A stretch of 32,500 bases of DNA from Symbiodinium natans (taxonomy: Eukaryota > Sar > Dinophyceae > Suessiales > Symbiodiniaceae): positions 448,918-481,417 of the forward strand of contig CAJNDS010002590.1 of NCBI GenBank assembly GCA_905221605.1, read 5' to 3'. Positions 1-11,800 of this stretch are shown here, in pieces (position 1 is the first letter of the stretch; every line of letters starts with the position of its first letter). The notes beneath the pieces are model-generated. The model did no database searches, had not been told where the DNA came from, and was given only the letters and a program-made list of their open reading frames with translations. The position numbers were made by a program, and so were the translations under genes.

Positions 1-426
1 GGTCTCTACAGAAGGCTGGGAGTTTCTGGCAGAGGGTTCCGATGGGTTGGGGCTGGCCGTTTCAGAGCTTCGAGTTCCCCGTAAACCCTAAACCCTAATC
101 CATCAACCCTCAACCCTCAACCTTCAACCCTAAACCCAAAACCCTAAACCCTAACCGACACCCCCCGCCGCCCCCCCCCCCCCCCCACTCAGACAGGAAG
201 CACGATTAAGCGTCTAGAAGGGCTCGAGAGCCCCAAAGCCTCAAAGAGCCAAGGGCCCGCTTCGGGCAGCGGTTTGGGGTTTAAGGTGGGTTTAGGGTTT
301 AGGGTTTGGGGTTTGGGGTTTAGGGTTTAGGGTTTGGGGCTTGGGGCTTGGGGCTTGGGGCTTGGGGTTTGGGGTTTGGGGTCTGGGGTCTGGGGTTTGG
401 GGTTTGGGGTTTGGGGTTTGGAGGGC
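1..426. repeat. Telomeric-type repeats (CCCTAAA, then TTTAGGG/TTTGGGG)
   Basis: CCCTAAA/CCCTCAA units at 80-155, a C-tract at about 167-186, and TTTAGGG-TTTGGGG-CTTGGGG units at 280-424. No gene seen. Confidence 0.85.
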
Positions 427-508
427 TTAGGGGTTAGGACCGCCCAAAGCCACAGTGGCTTGAGGATCTGGCGAACCGTCCAGGCTGTCTAGGAAGTGGA
501 CAATAGTC
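427..508 (-). CDS. Candidate exon, possibly C-terminal (TIVHFLDSLDGSPDPQ)
   Basis: Acceptor CTGCCAG|G. The frame encodes TIVHFLDSLDGSPDPQ, then ATVALGG, and ends at a TAA created by the adjoining CCCTAAC repeat. It could be the last exon of the kinase gene or an exon of another gene. Its phase does not follow directly from the exon at 1161-1214. The island at 665-715 (minus frame FFFGGASSLIPLLGK) could lie between them. Confidence 0.4.
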
Positions 509-531
509 CTGGCAGCGAGGCTTTTGCTCCC

Positions 532-1033
532 TTTAGGGTTTAGCGTTTAGGGTTCAGGGTTTCGGGTTTAGGGTTTCGGGTTTATGGTTTAGGGTTTAGG
601 GTTCCCCGAACCCTAAACCCTAAACCCTCAACCCGACCTAAAACCCTAAGGGTTTGGGGCTTAGGCTTTGGGGCGGATGCTTTCCCAGCAAGGGGATGAG
701 GGATGAAGCCCCACCGAAAAAGAAGCGGGCGGGTTCGGGGCTTTGGTCTTGGGGCTTTAGGGTTTAGGGTTTGGGGTTTAGGGTTTGGGGTTTAGGGTTT
801 AGGGTTTGGGGTTTGGGGTTTGGGGTTTAGGGTTTAGGGTTTAGGATGAGGTTTGCAGGCTTCAAAAATGATGCGGACTTTGAGGGAAAACCACCCCAAA
901 ACCTGAGCGCAAGAACCTTTAACCCCCAGGCCCGGCATCCAGTCGTCATGAAGTCCCAAGCCCGATAAGCCCCAAAGCCTGCAAATAACATAGGGTCTAG
1001 GGGTTAGGGTTTAGGGTTTAGGGTTTAGGGTTT
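532..1033. repeat. Telomeric-type blocks with an inverted junction
   Basis: TTTAGGG variants (532-603) run head-on into CCCTAAA (605-640), then TTTAGGG/TTTGGGG (755-846) and (TTTAGGG)4 (1000-1033). The gap at 850-990 has an open plus frame (FKNDADFEGKPPQNL) of unknown meaning. Confidence 0.8.
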
Positions 1034-1160
1034 ATCATTAGACAAGGGTTTTGGGGGTTATTATAGTACAATTCTGAAGGGACCATGAGGGAACACTATT
1101 AGTAATTATCCCGACCCCTAGACTAAGCCCAAGCGAATCGCTACGGCATTCTAGATCTAC

Positions 1161-1214
1161 CAAGACGACTTCTGCATGCCAATGTTTCTGGGCGTGAAAG
1201 CCCAGCCGGAACTC
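1161..1214 (-). CDS. Candidate exon (EFRLGFHAQKHWHAEVVL)
   Basis: The acceptor CTTTAG|GAG is supplied by the edge of a telomeric-type unit. 18 codons, then GT donor TTG|GTAGAT, phase 0. The frame stays open well past the donor. No family recognised. Confidence 0.4.
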
Positions 1215-4200
1215 CTAAAGCCCTAAACCCTAAACCCTAAAGCCTGAAGTTCACATAAGGGCCTAGACCCCTAGGTTAAAGGCCTAAACCCTACAACCCG
1301 AGACCCTGCAACCCCAAACCCTATAAACTCTCTAAACCGCTAACCCTTAAATTAAAGCCCCAAACGCGAAACCCCAAAACCACTGAACCCTTATACAAAC
1401 CTTTACCATTTCTACACCCCTATATAAACCGGTGTCAAAAAAAAGCTCAGCCCAAATCTCGAAAGAAACCTTAGCCTTAAACCCGAAACCTTACAACCCC
1501 AAAAGCTCTCCATCACCAGCCACCGATTCCCGCGTGCCTGTCTGCCTCCCGTCGGCCTTTGGCCTTGTGTGGGGCTTAAGGCTAGGCTGCCCAGTAACCT
1601 ATCTAAGGGTACTTACCTGGTCCCTGCACATGGGCCCTTTAAGGGTGACCCCTTCTATACCCCTTATATATGCTGTACAAAGCAGGGGCCCATACTTCAG
1701 AACCCTTTAGAGGAGGTAAGGGACCATGATTGAGGGCCCATGAAACGACCCGCCTTAGAGTTAAGGCTAGGCTGCCTGGTAACCCGACATTCAAGCGGGT
1801 GCCCCTTTTCTGCGCCATTGTTGGGGTACTATCTAAAACTGATCATGTTTGTTCCTTCTTGGGTTCAAATATTCCTAAAGATGTAGAAAGAGCGGCAATG
1901 ACCCAGTTTTGCTTTGAAGGGGTTTATGAGGGAACCTAGACCTGTCAGAAAGGGACCAAGGGCACTACTGGGCATCCTGGTCGGTTTATGCGGCGTAGGG
2001 GTTCAAAGTATTCAGGGGCCGAAGGTTTCACGGTTTAGGGTTTAGGGTTTAGGGGGGGGGGGGGGGGGGGGGGGCTTTGGGTTTAAGGCTTGAGGGTTTT
2101 GGGGCTTCGAGTTTAGCGCTTTCGGGTCTTAGGGCTTTGGGGACCAAGGGGTTTGGAAGTTAATCGAAGCACAGGCCTTGGGTTATAGGGCTTAGGGGTT
2201 ATAGGGTTCTGGGCTTGGGGGTTACTAAACTTTAGGGTGTCAACTTTACACCCTTAAGCCCTAAACCCTCAAGGCCCTAAACCCTCAACCCGTAAGCCCG
2301 TAAACCCCTAAACCGGCAGGCCAGGCGTCCTTTTTGCAATGTGAATGCCGTTCTGCTTTTTCTTTCTTTTTGAGCAGCAAAACGTTCTTCTTGTAAAATG
2401 CTAATAAAGGGGCCGGAATAGTTACTAATAGTTTTCACCCTTTACCCTTGATATTTGTACTACAATAATCCCCCAAAACATTCTACTCTAATTATTAAGG
2501 CCCCTATGTTACGCTGCCTCCTAAGCAGGTTTTTGAACCATGGGCCCTTATTATGTATAGCGTATATAAGGGCTATATGACAAGGACCCTAAACCCTAAA
2601 CCCTACAAACCCTCGACAATCGGCCGACATTCAGGGCCCCCTACTCGGAACCTTAGAACAACGCGCCGAGTTCCGAGCGCCCACCAGTCGAGGAAAGGAG
2701 TGGCCGGGCTCCTCTTGGATGTAGGGTTTAGGGTTTAGGGTTTAAGGGTTTAAGGGTTTAAGGGTTTAAGGGTTTAAGGGCTTAAGGGTTTAAGGGTCTA
2801 AGGGTTAAAGGGTTTAAGGGTTTAGGGTTTAGGGTTTAGGGTTTAAGGGGGCTTGGGTTTGGGGTTTAGGGCTGCGGGTGGAGGCTTTGGCGGGTTTTAG
2901 GGGGGTTTAGGGGGGTTTAGGGTGGTTTAAGGGGTTTGAGGAGCTTAGGGTTTCGGGGTTTAGGGTTTCGGGCTTTAGGGGTTTAGGGTTTAGGGGGTGA
3001 AGGGTTTAGGGTTTAGGGGCTGAGGGGGTCTGGGCTTCTTGGGCTTTAAGGCTGTTCACCCAGTTCAGCCAGTTAACCACAAAAAGAACCCAAACCCTAA
3101 ACCTGTCAACCCTGTTAACAGAAAAAACAACCGCCAAGCCTCACAAAGAAGTGCCACACTTTTAGGGTAGCTTCATGGTCCCGTCATTTGAGGCCTTCCT
3201 AAGGACCCTTCTATCCCCCGTACAGAACCTACAAAAACCAAGGGCCCGGCGAGACCTTCCGAGATCAGGGATTTTGGTCGGAAGCCCTGGTTTCACGCCA
3301 CGCGCTTCCTTTGTTCATGCGGGCGGGGAGCCCCTACACCCCTAGAAGGGGTTTAGGGTTTAGGGTTCAGGGTTTAGGGTTCAGGGTTCAGGGTTAGGGT
3401 TTAGGGTTTAGGGTTTAGGGTTTAGGGTTTAGGGTTTAGGGTTTAGGGTTTAGGGTTTAGGGTTTAGGGTTTAGGGTTTAGGGTTCACCCAGCCTGAAGC
3501 CCTCAACCTTCCAGCGGCACTCGTTCTCGCAGTGCTTGTCGCAGCGTTTTGGACTTTGCGTTTGGAGGCGCCCATACTCGACTCTAAGCCATTCAGCCAT
3601 CAACACACTTTTCAAAGCTAAACAATTTGTTCAGGCCCTAGAACCTTAGTAGCTCTCTGACCCTACACCCTAAACCCTAAACCCTAAGCCCTAAGCCCTA
3701 AGCTGCGTTCACCGCAGCTGGCAGTTGTAGCAGCCCCGCACTTCGCCGCTGCCGCCGAAGGAGTACGGGATCTCGACCATGGTCGGTGCCTGCGTTTGTG
3801 GCAGCGCTGAAAGTATAGGGTTTAGGGTTTAGGGTTTAGGGTTTAGGGTTTAGGGTTTAGGGTTTAGGGGCTTAGGGTTGAAAGGGTTCAGGGTTGAAGG
3901 CTCATGGGTAGTTGTAAGTAAGATTGTAAGTGGGGTAACTATGGCTATAACCTTACCTAGGGTACATATAACCCTACTTCTAAGTAAGTAGGGGGTTAGG
4001 GTTGGGGGTTGAGGGTTTGGGGGTTGGGGGTTTAGGGTTTGGGGTTGGGGGTTTTGGGTTGGGGGTTTAGGCTTTAGGGTTTGGGAGTTTGGACTTGCTC
4101 TAATCGAATTGCAGCCGGCGCGCTAAGGACTTAGAAACAATCAAGCCTCAAAATACCAACCGCCCAAGCCATAAGCCCTTTAAATCCTCGACCTTATAAT

Positions 4201-5851
4201 GCCCTGAACCCTAAACCCTCAAACCTCAATCCTAAACCCGAAAACCTAAATCCTGTGAACCCAAAACCCTGTGCTGCCCCCAAAAGCCCTAAGCTCCAAC
4301 AGGCTGGCAAAAGGAACTGGCAACCTGAGTAGCCCTTCGAAGAAGCCTTCTTTTGCCAAACCTTGAAGGGTCGTTAGGGAGGGTTTAGGGTTTAGGGTTT
4401 AGGGTTTAGGGTTTAGGGTTTAGGGTTTAGGGTTTAGGGTTTAGGGTTTAGGGTGGGGCTCTTGGTTCTTTTGGTTCTGAGGGCTTTTAGGGTTCTTAGG
4501 GGTCTTAGGGCTCTGAGTGCTCTTGGGGCTCTTAGGGGTTTCCACCGGAAAGACGTCGCCCAGGAACTCGCGTGCCGTGGATCAAAATGATGCGCCAGTG
4601 CTTGAACTTCCTTGGGATGGGTTTCCCTTGGCGTCATGCTTCAGATCCTCTCCATCTTGCTCCGTCTCGAACAGCTTGCCAGGTTGGTGCCACTCCCTCT
4701 TGATCAGGGGGTTGACAAGCGACTTCATTCCGGCCTGGAACGCGTGTACTGGCAGCAGAAGCCCTGCAGCGTGCCCTGCCAGAATGCCACCTGCCCAAAA
4801 GCCCAAACCCCTATGCCCTAAACCCTAAACCCTAAACCCTGAACCCTAAACCCTAAACCCTAGACCCTAAACCCTAAACCCTAAACCCCAAACCCTAAAC
4901 CCCAACTAAACCCTGAACCCGGGCTATTGGCTTCAGGTGTGGGGCTCAGCTTCCCGAGCAGAACTCGAAAAAGCAGGGCCCCCCTCCCAATCCTCAACCC
5001 AACACTCTTAAGCCAAAAACAACCTGAACTTTTACCCCCTACACCCTGAACCCTAGACTCCCAACCCCACCCAATCCTAAACCCTCAGCCCTAAATCCCA
5101 AACCCTAAATCCTAAGCCCCAAACCCCGAATGCTAAACGCCAAACCTAACCCTAATTGGAGTGCTACGAGCTTTGGGTGTGGGGAAAACCCCCAGACCCT
5201 AAACCCTAAACCCTAAACCCCTAAACCCCTAAACCCCTAAACCCTAAACCCTAAACCCTGGTGTGAGGAGGGCCTGTCCGCCGCACGAGACCTGGACGAA
5301 GCAGGCCTCTGAGGAGCCGTGGCGAATCCTGGCGGGCTTGGGGTTTGGGGTTTAGGGTTTAGGGTTGAGGGTTTAGGGTTTAGGGTTTAGGGTTTAAGGA
5401 TTAGGGTTCAGGGTTAAGGGTTTAGGGCTTCGGGTTTAGGATTTAGGGTTCAGTGTGTGGCTGCGCCTCGCACCAAAACCCTGAACCCAGCACGCCACGT
5501 TAAATTTCAAACTCCAAACCGTCCAAACCCCCACACCAAAACAAAACCTGTAGGGAACCTTGGCTTACAGGGTTTAGGGTTTAGGGTTTAGGGTTTAGGG
5601 TTTTAGCCCCCTTGAGCCCCTCCCTCAAGAACTCTACAACGAACAAGACCCGCCAAAACCCAAACAAGTTTAACGTCCAGTCTCGGCGCCGATAGCACTC
5701 AATCCTGAAGATCCTTAACCCCTGAGAACTCCTAAAACTCTATAAAGCCCTGGAGAACCCTAAACTCTGTACCCTAAAGCCCTTAAACCTCAACCCTAAA
5801 GCCCTGAAACCCCTAAACCCCTACACCCTCTAAACGCCCCTAGCCTAAACC

Positions 5852-5897
<46 letters not shown>

Positions 5898-8800
5898 ACC
5901 CTAAACCCTAAGCCCAACAACCGAAATCTCGGCCAAGAAGCTTGCACAGGCTAGGCGCCGAGCGCTCCTCCACCCGGCTTTAGGGGTTTTAGGGGTTTTA
6001 GGGTTGAGAGCTTCGGGTTGAGGGTTTAGGCTTTTAGGGTTGTTTGGGGTTTGAGGCTTCTAGGGGTTTTGGGGGGGTTTGGGGTTTTGGGGCTTTGGGG
6101 AAATTGGGTGTTAGGTGTTGGGGTGTACGCAGAGGGGGAGGGTTGTTCAAAACACGGACACATCCTGGTGCACCCGAATCAAGCTCCAATTACAAAGCTC
6201 CGATTTAGGATGAACAGAAGGTGAATTCCCACAGGCACTGCCCCTTGCAAGCTAACCCTGAACTCTCACTCCCAAACCCTGCAGCCCACAGCCTAAACCC
6301 TACACTCTGCTTAAACCCTACGCTCTGAACCCAAAACCCTACACATCCACATCCCAAATCCCCCTACCCAAACCCTAAACCCTCAACCCTACAAGTCCCC
6401 CAAATCCCCCAAAACCCTAAACCCTACACCCTAAACCGACAACCGTAAACCCTAAACCCTAAACCCTAAACCCCGACACATCCCGAGGAGCCTTGTATGG
6501 TCTCCGGCACATGGGCCCGCGCTGCAGCTCGGGCTCCGCCGGCTCTGGGGTGGTGGCGGGGGCCTCCTGGGGGATGTTTAGGGTTTAGGGTTTAGGGTTT
6601 AGGGTTTAGGGTTTAGGTTAGACTTAATGTTTCGGGTTTCGGGCTTCGGGTTTAGGTGGGGCTTAGGGCTTATACAGGCTCGGACTTGGTGTTGTAGGGT
6701 ATAGGGCTTCTACTACAAGCCCTCAAGTGGCTTAGGGTGCTCGGTTTTGGGACAGGCATCTACGGCAAACCGCCTTCTTCGTTTCGTTGCCTTGGTAACT
6801 GAGAAACCTTGGACTAAATGGGGCGCCCGCGTTGGTTCATACCCCATACAGGAGCCAAAACCTAAATGTAGGGAAATGTGGGTCAAACCCTGAACCCTTA
6901 ATTTCCGAACATAGGTGTGACCTTTTGGAGGGCTCTTTTAAAGAGGAATATATTATTTTGTGGCATATGAGAGGCTCCCTATTGGGGAAATACCCAAATG
7001 ACACCCATCAAACCCCAAACCCCAAGACCTATGGAGTAGGGTCTAGGGTTCAGGAAGGTTTAGGGTTTAGAGTTTGGCGTTTAGGGTGTAATTACTGTGA
7101 AGAAGGGCTATCACTGGGTCTGAAAGTAGGATAGCGGCAGTTGCAGCTAAGCATCACTAGCCATGAATAGGGCTTAGGGCTTAGGGCTTAGGGCTTAGGG
7201 CTTAGGGCTTAGGGCTTACGGCTTATAAGGGCTTAGGGTTTCGGGTTTAGGGTTCAGGGTCAAAGCCCTAGATCAACTCAGGCCCTTGCAAGCCCCCAAA
7301 ACCCCCACGACCCCACAAGAAGTCCAAGCCCTGGACCCGAAACTCTAAACACACAGCCCTACTTCCAGTCCAACTCGTTAAGGAATATGCCGGGCCTTGT
7401 CATAGGAAGATGTCCTATCTAAATGCATACATACATATATATATATATGTATGTTATATATATATATGTATATGTCTATCTGTTATATATATATAGTTCA
7501 GGGTCTATTCCTTAATCGCGGTGTACTAGGCTCCCTCAGCACCCTCCACCCCCGTGGTGCTTGGAGCCTTGGGCGGCGGCTCGACGTAGACCTGTTGTCA
7601 AAGGATGGCTGCTCTGGGTCTGCTACGCTAGGGCCTTCTAAACCCTAAACCCTAAACCCTAAACCCTAAACCCTAAACCCTAAACCCTAAACCCTAAACC
7701 CTAAACCCTAAACCCTAAACCCTAAACCCTACACTCAGAAGTGGTACATGGCTCTGCCAGGGCTGCGCACGATTCGGCTGCTCTTCAAGGTGGGATGGCT
7801 CGGGAATTTTACATGGTTCGAGGAGCGCACAGGTTAAGGGTTTAGGGTTTAGGGTCTAGGGTTTAGGGTCTAGGGTTTAGGGTTTAGGGTGTAGGGTTTA
7901 GGGTTTAGGGTTTAGGGTTTAGGGCTCATATGCTCAGCGCAACTCGAAGCCTCGAAATCCCTACACCCGACTCCCCTAAAGTGTTGCGGTCTAGGGCTTA
8001 TAGGGTTTATATAGGGTTTATATGGGGTTTATGTAGGGTTTATAGGGTTTATAGGGTTGATAGGCTTTATAGGGTCTATGGGGTTTATGGGGTTCATAGG
8101 GTTTAGGCTTTCGATTGCACATGCTCTTCGGTGTATCTAGTTCGCTCATACTTTCCGAAATACAGACCTCACCCGTCTCTGCAGCGCCTGGATTGAACCT
8201 TATAACTTCTCTTTCTTGTACTCCACCCAAAGCCCTTATAAACCCTAAACCCTAAATCCTAAACCGAAACCCCAAACCCCAAACCTAAACCCAAAAGCCT
8301 AAAGCCTAAACCCGGAACCTGTTCATCCCACTGAACCTCTTTAAACCCTAAAACCCGATGAAGCCTAGAGCTTCTTATCCTGTACGACCCCTAAACTGTA
8401 AACCTATTCAACCCTACACCTAAACCTGAAGCTAAACCCTAAACCCTACACCCTAAACCCTACACCCTAAACCCTAACCCTAAACCCTAAGCCCTAAACC
8501 CGAAACCCCAAACCCCAAAACCCCAAAGGGGCCCGGAACCTTTCAAAGCCCCTAGACCCCGCCAAAGGGCCTAAACACCGCTGGGGCTAAGGGTTTAGGG
8601 TTTAGGGCTTCGGGTTCTCCCCGCCCCCAACTTTCTGTGGTGTGGCAGCGGGTTGGTCTTCGGGTTCAGGGTTCAGGGTTTTGGGTTTGGGGTTTAGGGG
8701 TTAGGCTTTAGGGTTTAGGGTTTCGGGCTTCGGGTTTAGGCTCCCTAAACCCCTAAACCCCTAAACCCTAAACCCTACGCCCCTAAGCCCCTAACCCCTA

Positions 8801-11800
8801 AACCCCTAAACCCCTAAACCCCTAAACCCCTAAACCCCTAAACCCCTAAACCCCTAAACCCCTAAACCCCTAAACCCCTAAACCCCTAAACCCCTAAACC
8901 CTAAACCCTAAACCCTAAACCGAGCCTCGGCTTCACGGGGCGGAAGTCTTGGGGCGGCCGGCCGGGCGCCGCGGCCGGCGGTAGGCGCGGGCAGCTCCGC
9001 TGCCGCCGAGGACAGCCAGGGGCTCTGAAGGAGCGCGCGCGGATCCTTGCTTGGAATGCGGTTTAGGGTTTAGGGTTTGGGGTTTAGGGTTTAGGGTTTA
9101 GGGTTTAACTAGGGTTAACCCAAAAACCCTAAACCCGAAAAACCCTAAACTCTCCCAACCCTCCCAACCCTCCCAACCTTTCGAGATTTCGGGGTCTACG
9201 GGTATCTGGTATAGCCGGTTGAGGGATTTTTCCAGGATTTGGTGCGCTTAACCCTAAACCCTAAACCCTAAACCCTAAACCGGAAGGGGCTTTTGGGAGT
9301 TTAGGATTCGGACAGCTCTCCGACTCCAAATATCCCCTTTTTGGGTACCCTCTTCCCCTTGTACGGGCCCTTTAAATGGGGACCCCATATGAGCTGCCGC
9401 AAAAAATCTTATGTAAATGCTAATTAAAAAATCATGGGGTATCGCTTTTGGGGGGGGGCCTATCGCTTTATGGGACTTTACCTCAATGCTGCTACGAAAA
9501 CCTATCGCTTTACTGCATATGAGACCCGAAACCTGCAACCCTACCGTGAAAACTCTTGAATTCCTAAACCCGTTCCTTTCTTCAGGACCTATAAACTAAA
9601 TCCATATCCTAAACCTCGAACCCTCAACCTGGGCCAGGGCCTTTGCCCAGCTCTTCGGGTGGCCAAATGGGTATCGTAGGGTTATCGCTTTGAGTATCGC
9701 TCTGGAATAACACCCAGCCCCACATTGTTGCAGAACGACTTCTAGATTCAAGATGCAGAGTATCGCTTTTGGGGGGGGCCTATCGCTTTCCGAGGTTTCA
9801 GGCATGACATAAGGTTTTTATCTCCGCCACAAGAGACCTCCTGCAACGTAATAAAAGCGGTCACTCATATATACCCCAGGGTTAAAGAACGTAACCCGAA
9901 ACCCTAAACCCTAAACCCAAGGTAGACCCTATTGGGCTCCGGAATGCCGCGGCAGCGGCGATGCGCTTAGAGGCGCTCCACTCGATCAGGGAGCGGAGGA
10001 GGTCCATGGCGGCCTCGGGTTTATGGTTTAGGGCTAGGGTTTAGGGCTTGGGAGTTTAGGGCTTTAGGGTTTAGGGTTTAGGGTTTAGGGTTGAGGGTTT
10101 AGGGTTTAGGGTTTGGGGTTTAGGGTTTGGGGTTTAGGGTTTGGGGTTTAGGGTTTAGGGTTTGGGGTTTAGGGTTTGGGGTTTAGGGTTTAGGGTTTAG
10201 GGCTAGGGTTTAGGGTTTAGGGTTTGGGGTTTGGGGTTTGGGGTTTCGGGTTTGGGGTTTTGGGGGTTTAGGGTTTGGGTTTTTGGGGGTTTGGGGTTTA
10301 GGGTTTCGGGTTTGGGGTTTAGGGTTTGGGGTTTAGGGTTCAGGGTTGGGGTTTGGGGTTTAGGGTTTGGGGATTAGGGTTTGGGGTTTAGGGTACAGGG
10401 TTCAGGGTTTTAGGGTTTCGGGTTTAGGATTCGTGCATAGCCATAACTAGACCCAAGGGTAACCTAGGAATTGAAGGCTGCCCCTTTTTGGGTTTAAAGG
10501 CACTTATTTTGAGGGAACCTAAACCCTAAAGAAGGGAATAAGGGCTTTGTCCTCGATAAACCCTAGAACCTAGTCCCCAAAACCCTGGGCTCGAAACCTC
10601 CAGCGCTCAAGGGTTTAGGGTTTAGGGTTTATGCCCCTGGCGCCGAACTCTTAATGTCCTGCGATGGCTGATAAAGGGCGTTAGGGGTCGTTGCCCGCAT
10701 ACCACTCAAGCCAGACATGGTTTTAGATGCAAACCCTAACCGGCCCGACCCGGTATCTTTATCCCGGACTATGATGGGCGGAGGGGCGGGTGGGGGGAGG
10801 GGGGGGGGGGGGTACTCTAATCCCTACTAAGGACTCTTAGTAGAAGGAGGAACATCCCAACCTTGAAACCTCAAACACCCAGAGCCTACCACCCGGCCTG
10901 CGAGTTGAGGAGCCACGACTCCTGGGGCTTGCTGGGGTTTAGGGTTCAGGGTTTAGGGTTTAGGGTTTAGGGTTTAGGGTTTAGGGTTTAGGGTTAGGGC
11001 TTAGGGTGGCTTGGGATGCTCCACCCTATGCTAAGAGTCCTTCATAGGGAAGGATGGTCACCCCCTATTCGAATCCCATTAATGACTGCTAGTTTCCCAT
11101 CCCAAAAGATGGCACCTTACAGCCCCCCTTTAAAAAATATTCCTACCCATAGGAGCCTCATAAGAAACTAATTTGGGGGTCTACGATTCCTACATATGAG
11201 CCTCATAAATAAAAACAAGTTGGGGTCTACGAAAAAAAGAAGGGGGGGGTCCCCTTTTTTTTTGGGGGGGGTCCCTTTCAGGGGATGCTCTTCTATGTTG
11301 GGCATAAAAGGGGTATCCCTACTTTGGACCCATTTGGTCAAGATGTAAAGTGTCCCAAGGACCTACCTAGCCGCCCTAATAAACCCTAAGCCCTAAGCCC
11401 TAAACCCTAAACCCCAAACCCCTAAACCAGTATAGTGCTGGTCTTTCATACTGGGCGGCTGCAGTGCGAACTGAAGACTTCTGGGCCTTGGGAGGCTCGG
11501 GCTTACCAGGGGACCGTTGTGATTTCGCTTAGTACTACTACTTGCTTAAGATCTAAGAAATATTCAGCATACCCCTTCGGCATACCCTTAAAGAAATTAA
11601 GGGGTACGGTAAATTCCTTGCTTGTATCTCCGTTTATAGGCTAAGGGGTATGGGTTTTGTGGTATGTTGAATTATTCTTAGATGAAAACCCCCCAAACAA
11701 ATAAGAAATAATCGTCCATATAAGGGTACTATCGGGCGTATGATCTTTCAATAGTTTTTGTTTGGGGGGGGGGGGGGTACTCAAGCAACTAGGAGCCTGC

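Noticed and set aside
1432-1939. Two plus-strand ORFs at 1.4-1.9 kb
   Set aside because: First lacks an ATG and starts in repeat-derived codons; neither shows a domain, and the GC-rich part reads better on the minus strand as part of the exon series.
2722-3484. CRISPR-like array
   Set aside because: Units are contiguous 7-8 bp telomeric derivatives without spacers; the genome is eukaryotic.
6832-7134. 100-codon plus-strand ORF
   Set aside because: No ATG; C-terminal part is repeat-derived. The non-repeat part could be coding but nothing supports it.
8018-8230. Minus-strand ORF with PYKPYKPY repeats
   Set aside because: The Pro-Tyr-Lys pattern is translation of the TTTATAGGG array.
11435-11644. 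69-codon plus-strand ORF
   Set aside because: No ATG, no recognisable motif, no flanking splice pattern.
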